Source: Parietaria judaica
Taxonomy: Eukaryota; Streptophyta; Magnoliopsida; Rosales; Urticaceae
DNA: 64,000 nucleotides
Assembly (NCBI GenBank): GCA_954871525.1
Contig: OX940866.1
Location: forward strand, 15,833,001-15,897,000
Direction: 5' to 3'
Part shown: piece after piece, positions 11,801-23,825 of the stretch
Numbering within the stretch: position 1 is the first letter of the stretch
How the letters are laid out: each line of letters opens with the position of its first letter
The notes under the pieces: model-generated
What the model was told of the DNA's origin: nothing
The model's input: the letters and a program-made list of their open reading frames with translations, nothing else
Database searches by the model: none
Translations under genes and position numbers: made by a program

Positions 11801-13883
11801 GCCATTCGAGATATTTTACTTCTCGAATGGTCCCCATCGAGAGCAGCTTATCTACTTCGTCGTTGATGATCTTGTTCCTGTCGGGGGCCATCTTTCTTCT
11901 CTTTTGCACGACGGGCTTGTGCCTCAGATCGGTGTTGAGGCGATGTGCTGTCACCGAAGGGTCGATCCCCGGCATGTCTTCATGAGACCAAGCGAAACTT
12001 CCACGATTCCTCTTTAGGAACTCGATTAATCGTGCTTTGATATCCGGGTCGAGCTCCGCGCCTATACCGACGGTCTGAGTAGGGTCGGACTCGTCGATGC
12101 AAACTCGTTCTACCTCTTCAATCTGCGCTCCCCCTTTTCTTTTCTCGACATTCTGTGCCTCGACGTCTTCTGTACTAAGTACCCTGGCTGTCCCGTCGGC
12201 GCCTTTCCTCCGCCCCTTCCTCCGCCCGGGAATTCTTGGGGCAGGCACCGCTAATTGCTATAAACCGGCCGGTTCACCCTTCTCCGTCTGCTTGATTCCC
12301 TTATCGGCAGCCATCGACTTGTGGTGCATCATGTAGCAGATTCGGTACGCGTCCCTGCTCCCTTTGAGTTCCTCGATTTCTCCTTCCCTTTTCCCCGGGA
12401 ATTTTATGCTTTGATGGTAAGTCGATGGCACGGCTCTCATGGAGTGGATCCAAGGTCTCCCAAGGATAATGTTGAAGTGTGACGGGACATTTAGCACCAT
12501 AAACTCCGTCATCCGGTTGACGCTCCCTGCGCAGACCGGGAGGTGGACTGTCCCCATCGAGATGGCGACGTCCCCGTTGAAACCCGATACCTTGCGGGGG
12601 CGTCCCCCTATCGCGAGTCCCTCGATACCCATCTTCATCAAGCACTCATAGAAAATGACGTCGACCGAGCTTCCGTTGTCAACGAGGATGCGGCAAACCT
12701 CGCAACCACCGATGTTGAGTTCGAGGACCAGCGCGTCGTCGTGCATATCAGCATAGTCCTCGTTCTCCACGAACTCTATCCTCGAGCCTGTGGTGCCCAT
12801 CTTCACGTCTCCTTGGCCGTTGATGCTGTTGACCGAATCTTCGCAGAACCGCGACCCGCCCATGATCACCTCGATTCTCATTCTCGAGGCCGGTCGGTCT
12901 CCCTCGTCGTGCCTTGCCGGTGGCGGCTCGATCGCCAGGTTTCTCTTCGCCCCGTCTCGATCGTTTCCCTCGTTGTGCGCAGGTCCTTCTTGCCGGCCTT
13001 GCCATGCCCTGTTGCCGTTATTCCAAGGCACGGAATGTTTGTACGTGAGGTCTTTGATCTCCCCCAGCGCGTATCTTCTCTGGAGCTCCTTCTTCAGCAT
13101 GGCGCAATCTTCAGTGGCATGGCCATTATAGTTGTGGTAAGTGCAGAACTTACTCATATCCTTCGGCCAATACTTCGTTCTGAAGCCACCTCGGCCTCCC
13201 GAGAAGCCCCCTCGGCTCCCAGACCCCGAGAATCCCCCTCGGTTTCCAGAAAATCCTCCTCAGTCTTCGGAGAGTCCTCCTCGATTCCCCGAGTACCCTC
13301 CTCGATCATCAGAGAATCTTCCTCGGTTCTCCGAGAATCCTCCTCAATCATCAGAGAATCTTCCTCTGTCTTCCGATGATCCTCCTCGGTGCTGGTTTCC
13401 CCGATTATAGTCGCGGTCCTTGTGCTCGTCCACCTGATAGACTTCTTGCCTCGGAGCTTCCCAACCTCGTCGCTCGTTGGAATTCCTTCGATCTTCTTCT
13501 CCCTTCCTTGCTCTGGATGACGGGGCGTCTCCTCCGTCCCCGTTCTCCCTTTTTCCGTGCTGCTTTCCTTTGCTTCCACCTTCGTGGATCTTCTTCTGGG
13601 CTAGAGTCTCTTCCTCTATTTCCATGAAGAGTGTCGCCCTGTGGAGTGCATCCTCGATCGTCGACGGGCGCATTTTTATCAACTCCTCGCGGAAAGGAGC
13701 CAAATACCACAGTCCATGCTTCAGCGCCTGGATTGCGACGATGCTATCGAGCCCCTGGATTCTGACCATGACGTCCTTGAATTTTCCGACGTACTGTCGG
13801 AGAGTTTCTTCTCGCCCTTGCGAGAGGTTCCACAGGGTCGTGACGGTCGCCTCGTTCTGCACGTACATTGAGTAGTGCCTCAA
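8832..13883 (-). pseudogene. gag-pol polyprotein of the gypsy element, four in-frame stops
   Basis: One continuous reading frame from 13883 to 8832, broken only by stops at 13344-13346 (TGA), 13260-13262 (TGA), 12258-12260 (TAG) and 11508-11510 (TAG). Order of parts: gag domain (13.35-13.88 kb); a run of RGGFS-like repeats (13.16-13.35 kb); a CCHC-like knuckle CTYHNYNGHATEDC just after 13157; aspartic protease with DNGSS near 12.68 kb; reverse transcriptase with YIDDMVVK near 11.45 kb; RNase H; a second RNase H beginning QVDGSTTAQGSG near 10.6 kb; integrase with an HHCC finger near 9.75 kb and D-D-E residues in MDIVGP, ADNGFQF and NAEAVNR. The gag N-terminus is absent because of the deletion that also removed part of the 5' LTR. 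The stop inside the reverse transcriptase falls where the family has glutamine. Confidence 0.92.
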
Positions 13884-13895
13884 AAAACACGCGTC

Positions 13896-14423
13896 TTTCC
13901 GAACCTTTACAAATGAGGCTTATCTTGCCTTTTATAGAGTCTACATTACATTCCCCTCGCGTCTTTCCCGCCTTTTCTCTTTTTAATCATTCGCCTCCTG
14001 GCGTGATTTGAGGGAAGCATGGTTAATCCCTGCTTTATGTCACTTCCGAGCAGGCTGCCATTATGGGTAGGTGAGCCTCAATAAATGCGCATCCCGTCAA
14101 CCGTCATTCGGCCCTGCAAGCCTCGTCGTTGGTGCTTCTCATCGATTGAGTAGGTCGGCTTCATTAAATGCACATCTCGTCAATGGTCATTCGGCTCTGT
14201 ATAAATCATCATGACGAAATTCCTCGTCGAGTGTGATGGGACACTTCATCGCAGTTTGCTTTTGTGTGGCTGTGCTTCCTCGCGGTCGAACTTCCTCGGG
14301 GATAATCCTCCTCGGGTATAATCCCCCTCGGGTGATGAACTTCCTCGCCTCCCCTCATGTCGTTTATGGACAAAACGACACGAGTTGTGTTGAGGATGGA
14401 TTTGACCAAATCCGACCTTAACA
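13896..14423 (-). repeat. 5' LTR of the gypsy element, truncated
   Basis: Matches 7581-8108 with few differences and no net length change, and ends at the same CCTTAACA. The inner 238 bp are missing, and the LTR is joined directly to mid-gag near 13890. Confidence 0.88.
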
Positions 14424-14429
14424 CACAGA

Positions 14430-14578
14430 ACCTCTATAAATTAATAATGTTGAGACCGGAATATTTTATTATATTATCGAGGTTATTAGTTTATCGAGGT
14501 AAAATTTAGTCATGTTAGTTAGAGTCGGGACCGTACAAAAATATTATTTTATGAAGTATTAATTTAACGAGGAGGTTA
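14430..14578. mobile_element. Small MITE beside the gypsy insertion
   Basis: The left end AACCTCTATAAATTAATA is matched in inverted form by TATTAATTTAACGAGGAGG at the right. The interior TAATGTTGAGACC resembles part of the foldback element at 43.6-44.4 kb. It sits between the right target duplication of the gypsy element and the resumed helicase duplicate. Confidence 0.5.
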
Positions 14579-14580
14579 TA

Positions 14581-14640
14581 ATGTACTTTACAATGAAGCT
14601 GATAACCATTTTCAAAACTAATGAATTAAAAACATAAAAT
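14581..14640 (-). pseudogene. Duplicated helicase intron, right part of the copy
   Basis: The sequence TTTACAATGAAGCTGATAACC and what follows aligns with 3250-3310 of the helicase intron. It continues the duplicate interrupted at 7342, showing that the gypsy element and a small MITE landed inside an older partial gene duplication. Confidence 0.6.
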
Positions 14641-16485
14641 TAGTTGAAACATATATAAGAGCTACATCGAAACTATTTCTCTGGAAATTGAAAAATGATT
14701 GAAAAATAACTATCTAAGTTTTTGAGTCTCAATATTCAGAGGTTCCTTTAAAGGGCAGACCACAGGATTAACAGTCTCTGCAGGACACGGAAACACTGGA
14801 ACTATTTTCACCTATCCATCATCCCGGGATGGTTGAACTCTCACAGCGGTTTAATCATAAGAACTCAGAAGTTTGACCTTTAACAGACTCGTCCAATCGA
14901 GTAACTCTGCGAGTCTCACCAACGATAGAGATGATGGCTTCCGCTTAATCCTCTCTTCGAGACTACCTCTGCACGCTTGCACAGCGCCCTGATATCGCTC
15001 TTGGACCATCATCTGTGGAGTAACGTCCTCCGTATGCCTCAGTATCGCTCTGTCTACCAAAAACAAACACATTCTACTATTGACATGGTATAATCGTCGA
15101 TAGTTCTCGATAAGACCCGATGGACACTTCCCTTGTTTGTTTGAGGATCCATAGTAAAAAAGTTGATGGTGGGGATAAAAAAGGATAAACTAAAGTAAGC
15201 CAGTAAAAATAAATATAGAATTATACTAACAATTGGACAAAGAAAAATTTAATAAACTATTAGAAAAAAAAAAGGAATTAATTTAAAGAAACTATATAAT
15301 AATAGTGTCAAGGGAAAAGTTAAATAAACTATACTAACAGATCGAGTGTAAACTAAGAAAACTATGTAATAGCTTTGAGAATAATGGGATAAGCTAAAAA
15401 CTTAGTGGAGAAAATCGAGAGAAATGAGAGATTAAGGTTGCAAATTGAGAAGAAGAAAAAAAGGGAGATTGAGGAGAGATTGGTGTGAGAAAATGTTTCA
15501 ATGGATTTGGTATTAATAGAAAGAAAAAAAATGATTTTTTTCTTTTCATTTTTCAGGCAAAAATGGTCGTTTTAAAACATTATGGTGCATTTATTGTACT
15601 CTGAAAATAATTATTTTTACGCCAAAAGAGCCGTTTTTAAACGTTAGGGGCCAGATCAACGTTCATAAACTAAAATCTGCTAAGCCCGAGTCGTGCTGCC
15701 ATGCGCAGATCGGGCAGGCTAGTGCGGGAGAGACAGCCAAGGTCTGTCCCAGGTGCAGGGCGGGTTCAGCCCGAGTGGGGCCGCACCGTATGCATAGCTT
15801 TAGTCTCCAATACACAACCTGTCGACAATACATGGGAAATTCAAATTAGTATCGAATTATGTTTGAGATTAAGAGCCGCGGAAAAATCACAGTTGACCGT
15901 TTTCCAATCACAGTGGTTTGATTTTATATCCTGAATGGCTGATTTCCAGACGTGATCTCCTCTATCTTTGCCTCTTTGACTTTACTTGTTGGAACGGGTT
16001 TTCTCCGCCAAACTCGTGCTCTGCTAATCGCTTGCCTCCTCTTCCCTTAGTCGTATTCTTCGTCCCTGCAAAGGAATTTGTTTGATAGCAGGCTCATTTT
16101 CACGATCCAATGACATCTAAGAACCATTTATAGAAGACCTCATTTTCTTATTTGAAATTTATGGTACTTGCTCTTGGTGTCGGTTCTTATCTAACACCTT
16201 TATTTAATCTGTGGAATTAAAGACTGAGACATATTCAAACTTACCATGCGAACAGCGCGAAATTCTAAGTCACTCCAAGAGGGTATTGCCATGTCATTCC
16301 ATTTTGCAACTGCGACCAGAAAATATTCAACCCCAAAGCAATGATTACAAAGTAAAAAAGAAACAGATAAGTTACTGAAATCCATACATACAACTCCACG
16401 TAGAACTCAAACTCAACGTACTAATGGGCATAGCTAATTCTACAGGCTTCAAAATTAATGCAGGGCAGCTTCTTCAAAACTTAAA
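14641..16485. other. Unassigned stretch between two gypsy elements
   Basis: No convincing gene. A minus-strand open frame at 14851-15072 (73 codons) has no family I recognise. 15.1-15.6 kb is AT-rich. 15.66-16.1 kb is more GC-rich and probably degraded retroelement sequence, given its position beside the leader and LTR at 16.5-18.0 kb. Confidence 0.35.
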
Positions 16486-16487
16486 CG

Positions 16488-16775
16488 TCCGAATTTTGTC
16501 AACAAATAATGGAGGTTCGAGACTTGAAGAAGCCGCAATATGTATCGTCAAAATTTGAGGTTTGAGATTTGCAAAGCTACTCTACACTGTTTTTTGTCGA
16601 AAAATTTGGAGGTTTGATATTTGCAAAATCCACTCTACACTAATTTTGGTCAATAAGATTTGGAAGTTCGAGATTTGAAGAAGTCGCTCTACAACAATAT
16701 TTGTCGAAGAAATTTGGAGGTTCGAGATTTGCATAAGCCACTCCACACCAATTTTTGTCGACAAAATTTGGGCCC
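16488..16775. repeat. About five tandem units of ~57 bp in a gypsy leader
   Basis: Imperfect units share GGAGGTTCGAGATTTG followed by a stretch resembling CTCTACACCAATTTTTGTCG. They lie on the internal side of a primer-binding-site-like sequence next to an LTR, so they are probably the leader of the element whose LTR is 16929-18001. Confidence 0.65.
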
Positions 16776-16928
16776 TCGTGTTGAGCGCGATGCTTGTCGT
16801 CAGTTGAGCGCGAAACAGTCGTGCGGCTCGTCATGTCGAATGGCGATCGTCGTGCTCCGAGTTCTTCCGATGAATGCTTATAGGGTCTTCGAGGCTGATA
16901 CTCGGCTCCCCTCCTTCTAGCGCCAAAC

Positions 16929-18001
16929 TGTTAATGCGTAAAAATGGTTTTAACTTTGACTCGGATCCTAGGTTCGGGTCCCAAGCTGGACTTGCTGAAC
17001 ACGTGGATAATTGAATGCTGAGGCAACGTGGGTTGACTGATGATCGTCAAAGCTGGAGGCGAATTCGTCGTCTTGGATGAGTCTCCGGGCTGTTCTTGGT
17101 GATCCTTGGCGAACGTCCTTCCTTGGCAAGCTCCTCGTCGAGGCGAAGTCCTTGTCTTGGCGAAGCTTCTCGTCGGGGTAAAGCCTTTGTCTTGGCGAAC
17201 TCCGGTCTTGATGAAGCTCCGAGATGATCTTGATGATTTTTCGTGATTTCTCTTCCTTGGCGAGGGAAGACCTGCAAAAAAGGTTAGATCGGGCCCGTGC
17301 CCCGTCGCTTATGGTTGGGCGAGGCTGTCTACGTATCTCATTTTTAGAGAATCATGTCCCACGTAGTTCAGGGTTAGTGATAAAATGGCGGGTGAATGAC
17401 GATGTGGTTTGACTCGTCGGAAGTGCCGATGTTGGCGGTGCGGGGGTGACCCTTGGCCAAATGGAGATGGTATTACCGGCGAGGGATGCTCCTTGTCGAC
17501 CTCGTAGGTGTTGGCGAGCTCGTTGTGGCGAGGGCCTTTACCTGGCGAGGGATGCTCCTTTTTTGTCGACCTCGAGGTGTCCGCGTCGAACAACCTTCCC
17601 GGCGAGGCTAAGTCTCAATACTTTTATCTTCTCAGACGAGCCTCTCGTGGCGAGCTTCCAGGGCTCGGCAGAAAAGAGGGCGAATTATAGAGAGAGAAAG
17701 CTAGAGAGAGAAGCTCTGGAGGAAGCTGTGAGTGAGTGTGGAAATGACGAGGGGAAGACTCCTATTTATAGGAAAACCAATTCCCTGTAATTGCGCTGAG
17801 AGGGGCCTGCAAAATTTTCCATTGCCAGAGGGGCCTTGCCGCAGCTCCTTGTCATGTCGAGGGGCTCGCCAGTGCTCCTTGGCTCGTCTTTCTGGTGTCC
17901 GCAAGCTTGTATGTTGAGTCCGGGGAAATCTGGGGGACTTCCCGGGGGTCTTCGTAAGCTCGGATCTTCTCATTGTGTGGAATAGATAAATTGTACTAAC
18001 A
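16929..18001 (-). repeat. Single LTR of a second gypsy-type element
   Basis: On the plus strand it starts TGTTAATGCG and ends GTACTAACA, a TGTTA/TAACA inverted end. Adjacent internal bases on the minus strand read GTTTGGCGCTAGAAGG, a typical plant gypsy primer-binding context. A TATA box (TATAAATAGG on the minus strand) stands at 17761-17770, followed by pyrimidine-rich leader sequence. GC-rich tandem repeats containing CTTGGCGA occupy 17.06-17.23 kb, and a duplicated CGAGGGATGCTCCTT unit occupies 17.48-17.58 kb. The other LTR and coding region are not in the window. The outer border is less certain than the inner one. Confidence 0.6.
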
Positions 18002-18215
18002 AAGATATAAAACAAGACGGGAAATAGAGTAATTTGTTGGAGCTCTAAACAAGTTAAAAGGACAATGAATTTGAAATCCTTTGGATTAAAATCATGTGTT
18101 ACTTGGAGTGTTTGCTTTGAAGTGCTTGCTACTATAGGTGTAGTAAGCATTGGTCTGCAACCTTTCATTGGATTCTCTCGAAAGCGTCGTCGAGTTTCCG
18201 TAAATATTGTTTAAA

Positions 18216-19188
18216 GGGTAAATTGCGGCTAATGTACTCAATGTTTGTTTTTCTGCGGATTATGTACCCAATGTTTATTTTCGACGGCTAATGTACCCAA
18301 ACTTTATTCGGTTAGATTTTTTCGTGTTTTCCGTCACTTGACCGTCAGCGAGTGATATGTACACTTTTCGTATTTTTGACATAACTCACTCAATTTTAGT
18401 CCAAATTTTATGCACGACCTACGGTTGGAAAGATAAGAGATAGATCTACAACTTTGGTGTTTTAAGGTTTGTAAAAAAAGTTTTTTATTATTCCAATATT
18501 TCAATTACAACGTAAAACTGGACATTAGTTTAATACAAAATCTTTGTTTCGATCAAATTTTAATATACTTAATGACTTTTTATGATAAAATGTTAAACTA
18601 CAAAGTTGTAGATAAATCTTTTATCTTTCCAACGGTAGTTTATTTATAAATTTTGGATAAAAAAAAAAGAGTTAGTTATGCCAAAAATATGAAAGATGTG
18701 ATTTGAAAAAAGCTTTCGTATTTTTGGTATAACTTACTCATTTTTTTATCCAAAATGTATAAATAAACAACCGTTGGAAAGATAAAAGATTTATCTACAA
18801 CATTTTAGTTTTACATTTTAGCAGAAAAAATCATTATGTATATTAAAATTTGCTCGAAACAAATATTTTGTATTAAACTAATGTTCAGTTTTACGTTGTA
18901 ATTGAAATTTCGTATTTTTTTAAAACTTTTTTTACAAAACTTAAAACACAAAAGTTGTAGATCTATCTCTTATCTTTCCAACCGTATGTTGTGCATAAAA
19001 TTTAGACAAAAAATGAGTGAGTTATGTCAAAAATACAAAGTGTACATATCACTCGCTGACGGTCAAGTGACGAAAAACACGAAAAAATCTAACGGAATAA
19101 AGTTTGGGTACATTAGCCGTCGAAAATAAACATTGAGTACATAATCCACAGAAAAACAAACATTGGGTACATTAGCCACAGTTTACCC
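18216..19188. mobile_element. Palindromic Mutator-like foldback element with 9-bp target duplication
   Basis: 973 bp made of two arms of about 480 bp that are near-perfect inverted copies. The left end is GGGTAAATTGCGGC and the right end CCACAGTTTACCC. Exact 9-bp repeats TTGTTTAAA flank it at 18207-18215 and 19189-19197. No coding capacity. Within each arm the segment GGAAAGATAAAAGATTTATC recurs in diverged form. The 9-bp duplication and GGG start mark a MULE-derived non-autonomous element; transcripts would fold into a long hairpin. Confidence 0.88.
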
Positions 19189-19197
19189 TTGTTTAAA

Positions 19198-19860
19198 ACT
19201 ATTATTTCAGCTGTTTTGAGTAATTAAGCAAGTAATTAACTTTGATTAAATAATTCCATATTTAAAAGAGATAATTGGTTATCCAAAGTTGTTGAACTTG
19301 AAACCGACTTAGAACCTCGCCACACCTCACAATCATCTGAATTTCTTCTTTTTTAACACTATGATATTCGAAATAGCATGGGTTGTTTATTGATTTAAAT
19401 TTAATAACTCGTGAATTGGTTTTTGATCTCAACTCACTCCTTAAAGCACTTGTTCAGTAGAGAGGCGACGGAGATGGTCGGAAAAGGGTGTTTACGCTAC
19501 AAATCTAAGCTTAGGAGATATTTCAGTTTAACGTGCCAGTTGCCTATATTGGACATTACACTACACACTTGCTACAACAATCGGATTTCCAAGGAATACC
19601 GCAGAAAACATGGCCTTGGAACGAAAAATACACGCTATGGAAGGGTCACGGAAACGGATTGCCCAAGTTGCAGAAAATCATACGACGTGACAATGGATAA
19701 AGAAATGAATTGAGAATTTTGCAAAACTAATACACAAAAACCAACAGATTTCAGCGCAACCTAAAACAAAATGGAAAATCTCCATCAAAGGTTCACCTCC
19801 AATAGTAGTGGTTTAATCAATAATTATACAAGTTATGCAGACTATTTTCCTCCAAATTCA
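19198..19860. other. 3' flank of the phosphatase gene
   Basis: Between the foldback element and the phosphatase stop codon. It probably contains the phosphatase 3' untranslated region. No other gene or repeat recognised. Confidence 0.4.
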
Positions 19861-22800
19861 CTACAAGAAATACGGGACACCTGTCCTCGGTCCTCTCATC
19901 TGGTTGTTCTCCTCCGTCTCCGTGAAGAACTTCACTTCTCTCTCCTGCCACCGTAAAAGTCACAAGGATGAAGATGATTACAAAAAAGAAATCCAAAAAT
20001 AAATGAACAGAAAGACGGTGGGTGAGTGAGAGTTATTATTACCATGTTCTCGTTAAAACTTAGGATCGATGCTACATTGCCACATCGGTAACAGTAATTT
20101 GGCGCAGACCAAACCTGGAAGATAAAAAACCGGAATTATTGATGAAGACCTATTGAAAACATTAAAAAAAAAAAAAAAAAAACCATCTCCATGACACAAA
20201 TAGTATCGAGTCTCACCGTAACAAGGCCTTTGTCCTGGAACATGTACTTAAGGCCTTCTTGTACAAGCTGGTGTGCTCGGCAAACCAGGTCGAGTTTGTT
20301 AACATGATTGAACTGACAAAGAAAACAAGAACAGACTTCCGAGTTTAGAAATATATTTTATAAAAAAGCAGTAAAAGATGAATTAAAAATAACTGGGGAA
20401 AAGGTGGGAAAATCAAATCAGAGAATACTCACCTCAGAAGTGACCCTGGACCCAAAAAGCCAACCCGCTCCACGTGGACTGACCGCCCATGTTTCGATAT
20501 CTTCAGGGTCGCTCCACATGAGGTCACAAAACGGACCCTCGTGAGGAATTTCACAATTTCGGTCAATGACCCTTATCTGTGAGAAGGAAAAATTAACATG
20601 ATATTAACAAACTTCGTAAATAAAAAAGTCATAAATGATCATTAAAGTAACTCATCTTGCAATCAAGTACATCCAGATCTCTTTCCCTCTCTCTCTCTCT
20701 ATATATATATATATCGTGATAAGCAGAACATAGATACTTAATATACTAATTGAATCTCTGATAAAGAAATACCGTGGGAATGAAGATCGCAGAAACAAGT
20801 AATTTACAAAAAATGCTTTAAAATTATTAATGCATGAAAAAATATATAAGTTCACTAAAAACAAAGTAGTGCATTACATTACACTAGCTAACAAAAATAA
20901 TGAAGGTGGTAAAAATGAAAAGTTGTTATCAGCCAACAAATTCAGAAAGAATAGGCAACCTGATCAATGGTTCTAATATCAGGAGAAAGGCCACCATGAA
21001 CGCAGAGAACCTGAACGAACAAAGAAAATATATGTTATTTGATACATTTGAATATTGGAGAAAAAGAAAAGGTACATTTAAAGAGAAAGAGGTCTACCGT
21101 GCCATCTATGATTGCTGAGAGCGTCAAATAATCAAAGACGTCTGTACAATACCGCCATGCATTTGCGTTTCCATACTTCCTCTGGCACTCATCATAAAAC
21201 CCATACACCTATATGGAAATCACATGCAATACATATAATAAGTATACTACATGAAACTTCAAAGAGGCAACTAATTCTGTACCACAGTTGTTCCTAAATC
21301 ATGAAACAGTAGTCGCAACTTTACAGTAGCGAACAAAATAGCAAATTTTATACATCAACATGATCCATATGATAAAATGATATCTATGACACAATTTTAG
21401 TCGTCGTCCCCATCACATTAATGACACAAAATGTTTTACTCTGATAAATAAACAATCAGCATGAGAAGCCAAGTTAGGTCTCCGATCTAAAGGGAGTAAA
21501 TTCAACAAGATAATTTTCCGAGTTTGACTATCTTTTCACATTTTACTATTTAAAACCCCCAAAAAAATAGTTACAAAAAAGGAATTAGATGCAAATTAAA
21601 CCTGAAATACTTGTAAGGAAATCATCCTTTTTTTCATTTTCTAAGAACATCTAATATAATAAGTCACCTGAGTCAGTTGCCTGCTTTCGTGATTTCCACG
21701 TAGAAGAGTTATGTTAGCTGGGTATCTGCATTTAGAGTCAAGCACGAGAGAATGAAAATTATTAGATTTGAAAAAAAGAAGAATATATGTTCACCAAAAA
21801 TTATAACACCCACGCTAAGCATCGCATAAGTTCTAAACGCCAGTGAAACTTCATTCAAATTGAAGAGGCAGTTTTATATTTCCCTAAGGCTTACCAGAAA
21901 AACAAAACAAAGAGATCTAGAGGTATAGGGAATTAAGCTAAAACAAATCCTATAATGGAAAAAAAAAAAATGTAACTGAAGCATACTTAAAGATCATGTA
22001 AGGCATGACAAATAGAAGGTACCAAATAACCTACTAGTTGGGAGCCTAGAAGCTTACCTAGCTTTAAGAAGCAAAAGAATTGTGAAAACTTCAAGACTAT
22101 TATAACCTCGATCGACAAAATCGCCCTGTCAAGCGTCACATCTTAGTTACTCCATCCAATAATATCAATTATTAAATGCGTTGAAAGTGACCAAAAGTAG
22201 TCGGCACTCGGCAGTTACAACAAACCATATATTATACCATAAATATGTAATTTGTCTCTGGCACGTGACCTCCGGTCTGGAAAAGTTTCATTAGATCATG
22301 AAACTGGCCATGAATATCACCACAAACGGTGACTGGACTATTTACAGGCTGCACATTTGATTCCTCAATAAGAATATCTTTAACCTGTAAAAAAAAAAAT
22401 AATTAAATACAGTGAACATAGGTTAAAGATAAAAAAGAAAAATTAAAAAATACAATCAGACAAACATCAAAGGTTATCCAAAGTTTTCGAAAATGTTAAG
22501 CATAAGAAGACTTAAACAGTTGCAAATTTAAAAATATCCAAACAATTTATATATTGGAAAAAGATACAGTCCAGGCCAGCAGAACTGTTCCAACATCTGT
22601 CTTCCATTTAATGCTACATCGATACATACATAAACTGATAGAATTATATTAAGATGAAACATCAGTGTACACCCAAGAACGTTACAATAAAGTTACAGAG
22701 ATACATGTTTGGCTAGGTCAATTACTTTTCATTCTAAGACAAAAACACGAATCAAGCAAAAGAAACTTTAAAGCATTTCGAACAAACATAGTGACGTGCA

Positions 22801-23617
22801 TCCTTAGCCGGCTTTGATCAGTTTTTAGAGAATTCACAGCTTTCCATTTGAAATTTAAAGACTTAAAAACAATGTCCTATGCTGACAGAAATGCTCATAG
22901 TCTATTATCTCCGGATCTCGGGATTCATAGCTCCTTGCATGAAATGACATAAGGGCAATGAATCATTTTCGTTAAGATGGAAAACTACCAACAACAGACA
23001 ATAATAACCACCAGTCAACAGACCCTATTGGTTCAATCCTCTACCATTCTTCAGCTTCAAGAAGAATTGTCAGAGGTAATCGCGACGAAACTCACAAACT
23101 GAAGCCACTAAGCTTTAAAGCTAAGATTGGGAAATAAAGAAAGACGCAATAAGATCTATTGTACCCACTGGATCATGTTAATGTATTGGATTAGTCATCT
23201 TCATCAACAAAACCCAATTAATCGTCTAAGAAATACCCCAATCAAATCAAATGAAATGAAATCAAATCAATAGTGATTGCTTAATCGCACTCAAAGCAAA
23301 GGCTCTGCCTCTAAGTAGATAACAGAAAATGCGAATCTACAGAGAGGCCAGAGCCAACTTCATCTAACTCAAGAACGTATATAGCCCTAGGAATTGACAC
23401 AAACAAGAACACACCCAAAGGCAAATTGAGTTCCGATTCGCAACAGGAAACCAGATCGACGAGAACCAGAAATGCAGATCGAGAAGAAGTAATAATAATT
23501 AAAAGTAAGAGATGCGATAGGGAGAATGATGCGGACATATTCGCAGAGGAGTTGAAGCTCGTCCTCGAGAAGATGCTGGCCTTCCTTGACCTTGGAGATC
23601 CAGTGATCCAAATCCAT
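19861..23617 (-). CDS. FYPP: PP6-type serine/threonine phosphatase catalytic subunit (FyPP)
   Basis: Catalytic subunit of protein phosphatase 6, a two-metal PPP-family enzyme. Arabidopsis FyPP1/3 act with SAL and PP2AA subunits on phytochrome, PIN and ABI5 signalling (family knowledge). Ten exons: 23537-23617, 22238-22384, 22058-22125, 21668-21725, 21098-21208, 20960-21010, 20433-20576, 20217-20312, 20043-20114 and 19861-19944. All junctions are GT-AG and sum to exactly 303 codons, the usual FyPP length. The start [15 protein letters not shown] matches FyPP rather than the related PPX. Metal and catalytic motifs [21 protein letters not shown] and HGGLSP are intact, and the protein ends GVPYFL, the PPP C-terminal signature for methylation. 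No stop or frameshift was found. An in-frame ATG further upstream exists but lies in the leader. Confidence 0.96.
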
Positions 23618-23825
23618 GGCGGTCACTGGGTGGTTTCTAGGGTTTTGAGCACAAGTCCCCGGAGAGGAGAAGAGAAGAGAAGAGAAATGAAGAAATGAAA
23701 ATCCCAATTCGGTCAATACATGAATCTTTCAAATGCCTCCCAATTTTTTTTTATTACATATATACATTTATATTTTTAATCTCTAAAGTTTGTTAAAACA
23801 AAAATAAATCCCATAAATATGTTAA

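Larger units (their letters stand above)
7343..14423 (-). mobile_element. Ty3/gypsy retrotransposon, Tat clade, 5' part deleted
   Basis: LTR retrotransposon read on the minus strand. The outer ends are TG...CA LTR termini flanked by an exact 5-bp target duplication CACAG (7338-7342 and 14424-14428). The 3' LTR is 7343-8108. The 5' LTR is only 13896-14423, matching 7581-8108 base for base in length, so 238 bp of the LTR, the primer-binding site, the leader and the start of gag are gone. Gag, protease, reverse transcriptase, RNase H and integrase occur in that order, which is Ty3/gypsy. An additional RNase H of the archaeal style and the gag type point to the Tat lineage. It cannot be autonomous. 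Confidence 0.93.

Noticed and set aside
9717..13875. Many plus-strand open frames across the gypsy element (for example 12543-13379, 11307-12017)
   Set aside because: They are GC-rich antisense shadows of the gag-pol frame; the minus strand carries all recognisable domains.
14851..15072. 73-codon minus open frame between two gypsy elements
   Set aside because: No recognised family, no conserved motif and no splice context; length is within chance for this composition.
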